Below are positions 1 to 5,916 of a DNA stretch of 8,250 bases, in pieces. The notes under the pieces are model-generated. The model worked only from the letters and a program-made list of their open reading frames with translations. It did not search any database and had not been told where the DNA came from. Position numbers and translations under genes: made by a program. The DNA comes from CAYHOI01 sp964358175. GTDB lineage: Bacteria > Margulisbacteria > Riflemargulisbacteria > GWF2-35-9. The stretch spans positions 1-8,250 of the forward strand of contig CAYHOI010000086.1 of NCBI GenBank assembly GCA_964358175.1, read 5' to 3'. The first letter of the stretch is position 1, and the number at the start of each line of letters is the position of its first letter.

Positions 1-2
1 CC

Positions 3-2054
3 TTGGCAAACTTGCTGAATGTGAATTATGACTCAATTGCGGAAGGAACATTTTCTAACTCGACGCTGAACAAACTGCTGGATGACATGGATGATATGGC
101 GGTTTTAAGCCCCGCTAACTATGCAACGCTGGTCAATGGCTTGGCTCCCGAAACGGTTGCAGCTATCCTCAACAATGATGATGTTACTGCCGATGCAAAA
201 ACCAAACTAACCACTCAAATCATTGCCAGCTGGTCTTCTGAGAAGATTGCCAGCATCTTTATCTTTATCGTCGGCGATGCGGTGAAGGGTATCGATATCG
301 GGTTGGCAGAGTCCGTGGCGGAGTCCTTAATTGTCGCGCTGAACGCAGCAGGAAAACTAGATGATGTCCTAGCCAAAATGACACCCGTGCAAGTGTTGAC
401 CTTGATCAACACCGGAGATGGTATTGATAATCCGGCACTACAGGATGTCTTTAACCAGCTGATCGCCAATGGGGATGCCACTACATTAGCCTATCTGCTC
501 AGCCCGGGGAAGATGAATCACCATGGACAGGAAGCGTTGCTGGGAACCACGGGATTTAATGACTCTCTTCTGCGCAGCGTTATCGAGAACCTAGGCGTGT
601 CCAACACCGCAGCACTGGCGAGTTCCGCTGAAGGATGTGGTACGAGGCTTCTCACGGTGGCCAGGACAATATTCAGCGCAACTGAAAGTGCTCAATTGAT
701 GGAGTCTATGGACTGTTCAGGTCAGTGTTGCTTTGTCGGTATTCTGACCGGAAGTAGTCTTAATGGCAAGAATTTGGTAGACATTATCTCGGCATGGGGT
801 GTTCATTGCGTTCGGCAATGTGTTGAAGCGGAGGGAATGAGCGATGAGGTTCGCAGGCAGATCTTCGCGGTATCGGTAACCGCGCTGGGCGCGGAAGGCG
901 CGCTACAGTTGCTCATGGGAGGCGAGCCCTCTCTGAGCGTTCAGCTCAAGGAGATGATGTTAAATGAGCTTAGCGATGTAGATTTCGATAGCCTCATCAA
1001 CAGCCTGGTCACGTCGTTCACTTCGGGGAGTACCGGACTCGCGGCGGTTCTCGTCAACATGATTTCGAATGATGACTTACAAAAAAGGGTGATGGACTCG
1101 ATTGCGATGAGCAGTGTGATTTCTGACGACCAAAAAGCCTCAATTCTGGAGGCTCTTCCATCAGCTGAAAACCTTCAAAACAGAATGTTCAATGCTCTTG
1201 TGACAGCCGATCCGGACTCGAGCTGGGCGCAAAAGCTACTCTTAGCCGGTGGGTATTCCGATCTTATTCTTAAGTTATTGGCCAATGCCACGACGAAGTC
1301 CTCGATATCAGCGATTATCTCAGAGAACCTTGGAAACGCCAATGTTCAGAAGTTTGTGTTCGCGAACGCGGTAAGCAATCCGGCGGTGTACGCGATTGCC
1401 GTTAAGGATGCTAAACTTGGGGACAGTAGTAATCTCCTTTCAACGATTGTCTCCGGGCTTGCTGACAGCTCCACGAGCATGCTTCTTCTGGATCTTCTGA
1501 AAGAAACCAGCCTGGATCTGTCAACGGGTAATCCGGCAATGAAGGCTTTGGTGGCCAAGATTGGGTCTGGGTCAGTTTATGATCAGTTCGTTCTCGATAA
1601 TCTGACGAATAAGGGGATTCAGACGATGCTCATCAGGTATTCCGGAAATCCAAACGTAAGCACGTTGTTAACCGCGCAAATCAAGGCGGATGCCCTAGCC
1701 GGCAAGAGAGGTAGTTCAAGCGCGATATTCAGTTTCATGAGGGACATCGCGACGAATGGCGCAACATGGACGAGTTCAGACAGCAGACTGGCTAAAGAAG
1801 AGCCTGATTCGACGAAACGAGTGGGTCTGGTTAAGTCACTGCTGAGTACCTTGTTCGGTGTGTTTGCCGAATTCATGGGAACGGCAGGGGTGAGTGTTGA
1901 GCAGGAGAAGTGCAGCAGTACGTTAAGTAAAATTTTATTTAATTCAAATGATGATGACAAAAGGAGGGCCGCGGGTGGCGCGTTAAACATCATTGAGATA
2001 ATGAATGATATCCAGAAGACAAGATATGCAACATGGACTCTTACCTACGAGTAA
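3..2054 (+). CDS. Large helical-repeat protein of unknown function (5' end outside window)
   Basis: The reading frame is open from the left edge. The TTG at base 3 is only the first possible start codon, so the gene is probably cut by the window; at least 683 codons are present, ending in TAA. I recognise no family. The protein is rich in Ala, Leu, Ser, Asn and Asp and reads as short amphipathic helices joined by polar turns, like an alpha-solenoid. Diverged internal repeats are visible: the stretch starting LAPETVAAILNNDD (residues 47-60) lines up with MTPVQVLTLINTGD (126-139), 79 residues later. Six cysteines cluster at residues 212-273 (C212, C238, C242, C243, C269, C273), including two C-x3-C pairs 31 residues apart. 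No signal peptide, membrane anchor or catalytic motif is evident in the visible part. It lies 44 bp upstream of the HExxH/rSAM cassette on the same strand, so co-transcription is possible. A role as surface or scaffold protein, or as substrate of the downstream enzymes, is speculation. Confidence 0.75.
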   Translation: MANLLNVNYDSIAEGTFSNSTLNKLLDDMDDMAVLSPANYATLVNGLAPETVAAILNNDDVTADAKTKLTTQIIASWSSEKIASIFIFIVGDAVKGIDIGLAESVAESLIVALNAAGKLDDVLAKMTPVQVLTLINTGDGIDNPALQDVFNQLIANGDATTLAYLLSPGKMNHHGQEALLGTTGFNDSLLRSVIENLGVSNTAALASSAEGCGTRLLTVARTIFSATESAQLMESMDCSGQCCFVGILTGSSLNGKNLVDIISAWGVHCVRQCVEAEGMSDEVRRQIFAVSVTALGAEGALQLLMGGEPSLSVQLKEMMLNELSDVDFDSLINSLVTSFTSGSTGLAAVLVNMISNDDLQKRVMDSIAMSSVISDDQKASILEALPSAENLQNRMFNALVTADPDSSWAQKLLLAGGYSDLILKLLANATTKSSISAIISENLGNANVQKFVFANAVSNPAVYAIAVKDAKLGDSSNLLSTIVSGLADSSTSMLLLDLLKETSLDLSTGNPAMKALVAKIGSGSVYDQFVLDNLTNKGIQTMLIRYSGNPNVSTLLTAQIKADALAGKRGSSSAIFSFMRDIATNGATWTSSDSRLAKEEPDSTKRVGLVKSLLSTLFGVFAEFMGTAGVSVEQEKCSSTLSKILFNSNDDDKRRAAGGALNIIEIMNDIQKTRYATWTLTYE

Positions 2055-2085
2055 ATCAGATATAGGCCTTTTGCGGATACGTCAG

Positions 2086-2091
2086 TATAAT
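2086..2091 (+). promoter_or_regulatory. Candidate -10 box (TATAAT) for the HExxH/rSAM cassette
   Basis: A perfect TATAAT lies in the 44-bp gap after the large repeat-protein gene and ends 7 nt before the ATG at 2099. If used, transcription would begin at or within a nucleotide or two of the start codon, giving a leaderless mRNA. This fits the absence of any Shine-Dalgarno sequence there. No convincing -35 hexamer is found 16-18 bp upstream (17 bp gives TAGGCC), so the site may be weak, activator-dependent or chance. Confidence 0.35.
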
Positions 2092-2098
2092 AAATTGT

Positions 2099-3061
2099 AT
2101 GCATATTCACATTCGGAGCGAGGATAATCTTCTTTATCATATCCTCGCCCATATTCGCCCTGAAAGTCCTGCGGGTGTACACAATCCCGGGTACACGCTG
2201 GATCACCCCCTGGAAACGAAAATCTCAGAGGGATTAACGTCTTGGATGTCTGAGCATATGGGGGCCTTAACCCATTTCGCGTTTGTTCAGGAGACCTGGT
2301 CACTTCACAACGTGCAGTCCGTTTTAGCACCTTTTAAGCTTGAGGGGACGCTTCTGGCCTCGGAATTTGCGGTTGTTTTGCTGCTGGAGTGGCTCACCTA
2401 TCAGGTGCGATGGAAATTGCGGGATTTGCCTGCAGTCTCTAAGGCATTTTCCGAACAGTATGGCTCATTTTTGATTGGCGCGAATACCTTTTTTGCCCAA
2501 TTGACGAATCGCCCAGTAATCGAAGACTTGCAGGTACATCTGATAGAAGCTCTCAGCGCAGATCGTGGCAAGCAGTTTAGCTATCCGCACCGCAAGGGGA
2601 TAGCCGTGAGCTTTCCTCAACGGACGCTGATGTATTTGTTTACTGTACTTCATGAGCTGTCACATCACTACTCAGATCCTGAGTTGGTTGATCATGGACA
2701 TGGCCTTCCGCCGGGAAATGAAGGGCCACTCTATGTGCAGCGAGAAGCCACAGCCAACTTGCTGACAAAGCTTTTCTTCGATAACGTACTTCTTACGTCT
2801 CCTGTGCCGGTCTCTGAGCAGGACGTTCCTGCCGATATTCGGTCGGATTGGTTTAGCCGACTTTTAGCTTTGCCGAAGGGGATTACCATCGTTAATCTGG
2901 GAGCCTATGCCAAGTCATTTGTCCCGCGAACGGATGAGGAACACCTGAGACGTATTCCAGATGCCTTTCTTCTCAACCACGGGGAAACATTCTCAACAGT
3001 TTTTCTGGCCAGAGTGGGGCGTCTTTTGCGACTTCCGAATGCCTACTGGGAGAGTGTTTAA
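2099..3061 (+). CDS. HExxH metallopeptidase-like protein with C-terminal rSAM adaptor domain
   Basis: This is a predicted 320-residue cytoplasmic protein with no signal peptide. Its core motif is HELSHH (H185, E186, H189), a zinc-binding HExxH, followed by REATAN (E216). The latter is well placed to be the third ligand of a gluzincin-type site and resembles the E-x-x-A-N helix of ImmA/IrrE-like peptidases. Proteolysis, for example of a leader peptide or regulator, is the likely activity but is inferred. Residues ~261-320 are a different module. They align with the first ~63 residues of the minus-strand rSAM/SPASM protein: VNL, then A-x-SF, TD, PD-x-F, then 33 residues without gaps, including shared V, R, L and P. 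That segment normally precedes an rSAM core, and the next gene lacks it. The gene ends in TAA; CAA and then the ATG of the rSAM gene follow in the same frame. The ATG start has no Shine-Dalgarno; a later Met (residue 50) is possible. Confidence 0.85.
   Translation: MHIHIRSEDNLLYHILAHIRPESPAGVHNPGYTLDHPLETKISEGLTSWMSEHMGALTHFAFVQETWSLHNVQSVLAPFKLEGTLLASEFAVVLLLEWLTYQVRWKLRDLPAVSKAFSEQYGSFLIGANTFFAQLTNRPVIEDLQVHLIEALSADRGKQFSYPHRKGIAVSFPQRTLMYLFTVLHELSHHYSDPELVDHGHGLPPGNEGPLYVQREATANLLTKLFFDNVLLTSPVPVSEQDVPADIRSDWFSRLLALPKGITIVNLGAYAKSFVPRTDEEHLRRIPDAFLLNHGETFSTVFLARVGRLLRLPNAYWESV
3059..3061 (+). other. Single in-frame ochre codon splitting an HExxH-rSAM reading frame
   Basis: The frame that begins at 2099 reads GAG AGT GTT TAA CAA ATG GAG and then stays open to 4312. 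The HExxH gene and the rSAM/SPASM gene thus share one frame interrupted only by this TAA. The break falls inside a domain that is continuous in the minus-strand paralogue. A one-base C-to-T change in an ancestral CAA would create it. The ATG 3 nt after the stop would allow re-initiation by terminating ribosomes, and a weak GGGAG lies 12 nt before that ATG. Readthrough, a fixed fission and a sequencing error all remain possible. Confidence 0.8.
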
Positions 3062-3064
3062 CAA

Positions 3065-4312
3065 ATGGAGCCGAAGGCCGCGTATCTGGAACATTTCAAA
3101 CGTGCAGGATTCTTGATAGGATCAGATCCGCTTCCCCCGGTGATGGTTGCTGAGCAGCGTCGAAGCATGGTTGCTGAGCAGCGTCGAAGCATGGTTGCTG
3201 AGCAACGTCGAAGCATGGTTGCTGAGCATAAAGAGGGGCGTCTCTATACCTCGATGAAGTTTCGTTTTCACATGACAGAGCGATGCCAGCTCCGTTGTGA
3301 GTACTGTTACCTCAGCGCGGGTGAGGCTGGCAAGAGTTTGCCGATAGAAATCGCCAAGCAAGCCCTTCAAACCTACCTACCCAAAAATTACAGAGGGCAG
3401 GTCGAAGTAGAGTTCCATGGGGGAGGAGAGCCGACACTGGCTTTTGAAGCCATAAAAGCAATTGTGGAGGAGGTTCGCGCCCTGCCGATTACGCCACAGT
3501 TTCGCCTTCAAACCAATGGCTTAGTGCCTCGAGAGGTTTTGGATTGGCTATTGAGAGAGCAGGTGCAGCTCAGTGTGTCTATAGATGGGTCTGCGCAGAT
3601 TCAGCAATTGCAGAGGCCAGGAGCTAAGGGTGCTTATCAGCAAATGCTGGATACGATTGAAACGCTGGTTGGCGCGAAAGTTTCGTTCAATACGATTTCT
3701 GTCGTGAGCGACTATAGTCTTCATTTTCTTGAAGAGAGCTATGAGCTTTTTAAATCCCTGGGTGTTCGAAACATGTTGTTTAATCCTTTGCATGAGTTAG
3801 GACGAGCATCACAGGGAACCCTTTCTCATCAGAAAGCCGTAGATATAATGGCGTTTGTCCAAAAATTTCTGGCCATCCGATTGCGAGCAGATCAGGAGGG
3901 CATTCGTGTCATGTCCGACTTTTTGCCAGATTTTTATCATTATCACCCACGGGACTTTCAGTGCAACGCTTGCCGCCCGTCGATGTGTGTTCATGTGAAT
4001 GGTGATTTGGTGGCGTGTACACGAGCGTATGATGTGTTGCCTCGAGACCAGAACCCCTTTATTTGGGCAAAGTACGAAGAAGGTATTTGGCAAATGGACG
4101 AATCCAAAAAGACCGCTTTGGAGAATCGAACCCTTGAAAATATGCCGGCCTGCCAGAGTTGCCTTGTGAAATGGGATTGCGCAGGGGATTGCCTCATCGA
4201 ACTTTACAAAAAAACGGGTGATTTCTATCAGGTTGATAAGGTCCGATGTGAGGCCAAACGATGGTTTGTCCAGAATTACCTCTCCGCCTTTTCCGATAAC
4301 TTCCTGGCGTGA
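3065..4312 (+). CDS. Radical SAM/SPASM peptide-modifying enzyme (N-terminal domain missing)
   Basis: This 415-residue predicted radical SAM enzyme has an SPASM domain for auxiliary iron-sulfur clusters. The SAM-binding 4Fe-4S motif is C74-x3-C78-x2-C81 (CQLRCEYC), followed by HGGGEP at 118-123, LQTNG near 148 and SVSIDG near 170. The C-terminal SPASM pattern is complete: C303-x9-G-x4-C318, C363-x2-C366-x5-C372-x3-C376 and C395. Such enzymes usually modify ribosomal peptides or proteins (thioether or C-C links, Cys/Ser oxidation); the reaction here is unknown. Compared with the minus-strand paralogue it lacks the first ~70 residues, which appear at the end of the preceding gene, and it has ~31 extra residues before the core, explained by the MVAEQRRS repeats at 27-55. 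The start is taken as ATG 3065, 3 nt after the upstream stop. In-frame ATGs at 3143, 3167, 3191, 3215 and 3254 would also keep the core. Its last codons overlap the next rSAM gene by 4 bp, suggesting translational coupling. Confidence 0.9.
   Translation: MEPKAAYLEHFKRAGFLIGSDPLPPVMVAEQRRSMVAEQRRSMVAEQRRSMVAEHKEGRLYTSMKFRFHMTERCQLRCEYCYLSAGEAGKSLPIEIAKQALQTYLPKNYRGQVEVEFHGGGEPTLAFEAIKAIVEEVRALPITPQFRLQTNGLVPREVLDWLLREQVQLSVSIDGSAQIQQLQRPGAKGAYQQMLDTIETLVGAKVSFNTISVVSDYSLHFLEESYELFKSLGVRNMLFNPLHELGRASQGTLSHQKAVDIMAFVQKFLAIRLRADQEGIRVMSDFLPDFYHYHPRDFQCNACRPSMCVHVNGDLVACTRAYDVLPRDQNPFIWAKYEEGIWQMDESKKTALENRTLENMPACQSCLVKWDCAGDCLIELYKKTGDFYQVDKVRCEAKRWFVQNYLSAFSDNFLA
3143..3229 (+). repeat. 24-bp in-frame tandem repeat, 3.6 copies (MVAEQRRS)
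   Basis: Units run 3143-3166, 3167-3190 and 3191-3214, with a 15-bp partial copy at 3215-3229. The first two units are identical. The third differs by one silent base (CAG to CAA), and the last copy breaks off after MVAE and continues HKEG. Each unit encodes MVAEQRRS and begins with ATG. Because 24 is a multiple of three, copy-number change would lengthen or shorten the linker without shifting the frame. The array sits between the N-terminal segment and the rSAM core and accounts almost exactly for the extra length relative to the paralogue at 6553-7944. Near-identity of the copies points to recent expansion by slippage or unequal recombination. Confidence 0.97.
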
Positions 4313-5856
4313 TTCTCATTCATTTGCCCACAGCACCGCCCCTGTTTCCGCCACCGGGAGTGCATTATCTCGCGAACTATCTTCTGGCGAATGGTGAGTC
4401 GGTTGAGATATTAGACATCAACATAGAGCTTTGCCACTCCCAACCTGAAATGTGGAATAAGTTTGATCAATTTAGCCATTATGAACAAGCAGATCCTCTT
4501 TTTCGGGATTTTGTTCAGAAATATGCTTCTGGCATCACACAATGGCTTCAAAGTAAAAATGAAACTTTTGTAGGAGTTTCCTGCCACGATAATAATCACG
4601 ATTTTTTCACGTGGCTGGCAAGGTTTCTCAAAGAAGCTATGCCGACGTTAACGATTATTGCTGGCGGCCCTGATGTGTATGAACGGCTTTCGAGGTATAA
4701 AGGATATCTGAGCGAAGGGATGTTGGACTACCTGATTCTAAAGGAAGGCGAGAAAAAAATATTGGCACTTCTAAGAAACCAGAGTCCTTTGCCGGGAGGA
4801 ATTATTTCGCGAGACAGTTTGGGTGAGGGGTTGATTCAATACCAAGATGAATCGCAACTGGATCTGCAGTCAGAAAGTGTTCCCCTAACGTATCTGGTTC
4901 ACTATCCAGCCCTTTATCAGCGGTTTAGAATGTTGCCGGTATTCGCTTCACGCGGATGTGTGTCCTCCTGTCGGTTTTGTTCGCACAAATTGCTTTGGGA
5001 CCAGTATCGGTCAAAGACGCCTGAACAGATGGCTGCAGAGTTGCAAGAATATATCGTAAAGGGGACTCATGTCTTTTATTTTGTGGACATGCTGATCAAT
5101 GGAAGTCGGACTTGGCTTAAAGAGTTTGTTGAGCTTGTCCTTGCTCTGTCGGAAAATATTTATTGGAGTTCCTATGCCCGCGTGGATGGGTTGTTTTCAG
5201 ACCGTGCCTTTGTAAGAGCGATGGTGCAAGCTGGATGCAGATTTCTTTCGTTTGGCGTGGAAAGTCACTCCCAGGCTGTTTTGAATGCTGCGGGGAAGGG
5301 GACAACCGTTGAGGATAATATCCAGACCATCCAAAATACGTCGCAAGAAGGACTCTTTTTGCATGTGTCCTTTATTGTAGGATTGCCGTATGAGACTTTA
5401 GCAGACTTGGCTCAGACGATGACCTTCATCTATGAACAGATTTGGAACATGGATCATATCGAGATTTTCTTTTTTAAGAATTATGAACAGTCTGTTGGAT
5501 ATGAGTGGAGTCAAGATTATTTGGAAAATCATTCGCACAAGGATCATTATGCCTACAAACGGGAACTCCATGCGCGTTATTTGTCCGAGTTTAACCGAAT
5601 TGGCAGTCACTTTCTAGACGTGAAGTATTTGTTTCACCCCAAGGGGTATGTATTTAAACAAGTCATCTTGGAATATTACTCGTTAAGGTTAGCTGAAAAA
5701 AACGAAACAGATTTCTGGAAGGAGCAGACAGCACTTCATCCCGTGATTAGCGAGATGTCAGATTTTTGCAATTTGGCCAAAAGACTCTTTACCTTTAAAC
5801 GCCAGCAACAGTCTATTCTCAAGCGGGTTCAAGAAAAAATCAATCGACACTTTTAA
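4309..5856 (+). CDS. B12-binding-domain radical SAM enzyme (class B type)
   Basis: This 515-residue predicted enzyme has the usual cobalamin-type rSAM layout. The N-terminal part (about 1-160) reads as a Rossmann-like B12-binding domain. It has the typical opening (ILIHLPTAPPLFPPPGVHYLA), a second strand ending in ILD, IIAGGPDVYE at 116-125 and DYLILKEGEKKIL at 140-152. There is no DxHxxG motif, which class B enzymes commonly lack. The rSAM core starts with C217-x3-C221-x2-C224 (CVSSCRFC), followed by YFVDM, SSYARVDGL, SFGVES and SFIVGLPYET, as expected for this fold. The C-terminus (about 400-515) is charged and helical with no recognised domain. Members often methylate unreactive carbons or rearrange substrates, but this one's substrate is unknown. 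The start is GTG 4309, in a GTGA overlap with the stop of the preceding SPASM gene. No Shine-Dalgarno is seen, so coupled translation is likely, and the conserved first strand supports this start. No terminator-like hairpin follows it. Confidence 0.88.
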   Translation: MILIHLPTAPPLFPPPGVHYLANYLLANGESVEILDINIELCHSQPEMWNKFDQFSHYEQADPLFRDFVQKYASGITQWLQSKNETFVGVSCHDNNHDFFTWLARFLKEAMPTLTIIAGGPDVYERLSRYKGYLSEGMLDYLILKEGEKKILALLRNQSPLPGGIISRDSLGEGLIQYQDESQLDLQSESVPLTYLVHYPALYQRFRMLPVFASRGCVSSCRFCSHKLLWDQYRSKTPEQMAAELQEYIVKGTHVFYFVDMLINGSRTWLKEFVELVLALSENIYWSSYARVDGLFSDRAFVRAMVQAGCRFLSFGVESHSQAVLNAAGKGTTVEDNIQTIQNTSQEGLFLHVSFIVGLPYETLADLAQTMTFIYEQIWNMDHIEIFFFKNYEQSVGYEWSQDYLENHSHKDHYAYKRELHARYLSEFNRIGSHFLDVKYLFHPKGYVFKQVILEYYSLRLAEKNETDFWKEQTALHPVISEMSDFCNLAKRLFTFKRQQQSILKRVQEKINRHF

Positions 5857-5879
5857 TCAAAAAGGATTGACTGTATAAT
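5851..5879 (+). promoter_or_regulatory. Candidate promoter for the ankyrin-repeat gene
   Basis: A perfect TATAAT at 5874-5879 lies in the 60-bp gap before the ankyrin gene. The -35 position 17 bp upstream (TTTTAA, 5851-5856) is poor, matching consensus at about 3 of 6 bases, and overlaps the end of the rSAM gene. Initiation near 5886 would give a leader of about 30 nt that includes the Shine-Dalgarno at 5905-5910. The weak -35 suggests activator help or low basal expression. Confidence 0.45.
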
Positions 5880-5888
5880 GTGAGTCAA
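5867..5888 (+). promoter_or_regulatory. Perfect inverted repeat TTGACT-N10-AGTCAA around the -10 box
   Basis: The arms TTGACT (5867-5872) and AGTCAA (5883-5888) are exact reverse complements. Their ten-base spacer contains the TATAAT. A dimeric repressor bound here would block the -10 element. The centre-to-centre spacing of 16 bp puts the half-sites about one and a half helical turns apart, which is not ideal. No regulator gene is visible in the window. The left arm also resembles a -35 hexamer, but the matching downstream -10 would be poor (AATACA). Confidence 0.4.
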
Positions 5889-5904
5889 GAATACAAAGAA
5901 GGAA

Positions 5905-5910
5905 AAGGAG
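5905..5910 (+). promoter_or_regulatory. Shine-Dalgarno site (AAGGAG) of the ankyrin gene
   Basis: AAGGAG lies 6 nt before ATG 5917 in a purine-rich leader. It is the only strong ribosome binding site in the window and fixes this start. The other genes rely on overlap, coupling or very short leaders. Confidence 0.85.
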
Positions 5911-5916
5911 AAAAGC

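Noticed and set aside
1346..1993. Minus-strand open frames inside the large repeat-protein gene (1346-1558, 1619-1993)
   Set aside because: They are antisense shadows of a well-formed + strand gene, low in complexity, without ribosome binding sites or recognisable motifs.
2651..2755. Alpha-ketoglutarate-dependent HExxH hydroxylase as known in some RiPP clusters
   Set aside because: The spacing to REATAN (E216) fits a gluzincin/ImmA-like zinc site better, and I see no features of the hydroxylase family beyond HExxH; a database search could change this.
3143..3229. CRISPR-like array
   Set aside because: The units are directly contiguous with no spacers, are in frame and code for an octapeptide inside an rSAM gene.
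3065..4312. Sulfatase-maturing enzyme (anSME)
   Set aside because: The SPASM cysteine pattern is the same general type, but no sulfatase or C/S-x-P/A-x-R target is seen nearby, and the N-terminal adaptor and HExxH partner are atypical.
5857..5880. Terminator after the B12-type rSAM gene
   Set aside because: Only a 4-bp AT-rich stem (AATC/GATT) can form and no T-tract follows.
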